Below, in pieces: positions 5,102 to 5,173 of a DNA stretch of 5,173 nt. Source of the stretch: Sphingobacterium thalpophilum. GTDB taxonomy: Bacteria; Bacteroidota; Bacteroidia; Flavobacteriales; Flavobacteriaceae. The translations under genes and the position numbers were made by a program. The notes beneath the pieces are model-generated. The model worked only from the letters and a program-made list of their open reading frames with translations. It did not search any database and had not been told where the DNA came from. Location: contig CALQBR020000128.1 of NCBI GenBank assembly GCA_943328865.2, positions 1-5,173 of the forward strand, given 5' to 3'. Position 1 is the stretch's first letter; each line of letters opens with the position of its first letter.

Positions 5102-5173
5102 CTAGCTTTCAATATCTAACATTACGTCGATTAATTCTTTTTGAGTCGATAGCCCTTTGTCCTGTAAATACCA
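5102..5173 (-). CDS. C-terminal end of an unidentified protein (cut by right edge)
   Basis: On the minus strand the frame entering from the right edge reads 23 codons, WYLQDKGLSTQKELIDVMLD then IES, and ends at the TAG at 5102-5104. The other two minus frames hit stops earlier. The composition looks like a real amphipathic C-terminal helix rather than random sequence, which supports a genuine gene end converging on riboflavin synthase. I do not recognise the family, and the visible part is too short to assign a function. Confidence 0.55.
   Translation of the reverse strand, partial: WYLQDKGLSTQKELIDVMLDIES

Noticed and set aside
1..5173. Mobile element, CRISPR array, tRNA/rRNA or defence system
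   Set aside because: No terminal repeats, transposase or integrase-like reading frames, regularly spaced repeats or tRNA-like folds were seen; almost all DNA is covered by housekeeping genes.

Overview
The window looks like a core chromosomal segment from a member of the Bacteroidetes, most likely Flavobacteriaceae and close to Flavobacterium. The DNA is AT-rich, the starts lack purine-rich Shine-Dalgarno sequences and have A-rich leaders, and several upstream regions carry the Bacteroidetes promoter -7 element TAnnTTTG. The proteins also read as flavobacterial forms: a BCCP with an AMKLFNEIE biotin site, a bL32 starting [21 protein letters not shown], and a DUF177 protein ending in DPRWDKL.

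Layout, left to right. Positions 1-614 (minus) hold the N-terminal 204 codons of accC (biotin carboxylase), cut by the left edge. Next on the minus strand are accB (703-1182) and fabH (1205-2203), then a 166-bp gap with a strong intrinsic terminator. Beyond it, still minus, are rpmF (2370-2564), a DUF177/YceD-like gene (2574-3119) and pdxA (3210-4253). A 58-bp divergent gap separates pdxA from the plus-strand riboflavin synthase gene (4312-4899). After about 200 bp of non-coding DNA, the last 23 codons of an unidentified minus-strand gene run off the right edge (5102-5173).

Transcription on the minus strand seems to fall into three units. pdxA is read from the divergent promoter region. DUF177-rpmF is read from a very good Bacteroidetes promoter in the pdxA-DUF177 gap and stops at the hairpin after rpmF. 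fabH-accB-accC follows from the terminator-fabH gap. The last unit is functionally coherent: AccB and AccC supply the biotin-carboxylation half of acetyl-CoA carboxylase, which makes malonyl-CoA, and FabH condenses acetyl-CoA with malonyl-ACP to begin fatty acid synthesis. DUF177-rpmF is a ribosome-related pair. pdxA (vitamin B6) and riboflavin synthase (vitamin B2) make up the divergent cofactor pair.

I see no mobile element, CRISPR array, RNA gene, phage gene or defence system. This is ordinary housekeeping DNA, and no new system is claimed. The most interesting signals are regulatory: two opposed promoter cores packed face to face between pdxA and the riboflavin synthase gene, and a hairpin at the predicted 5' end of the DUF177-rpmF mRNA.
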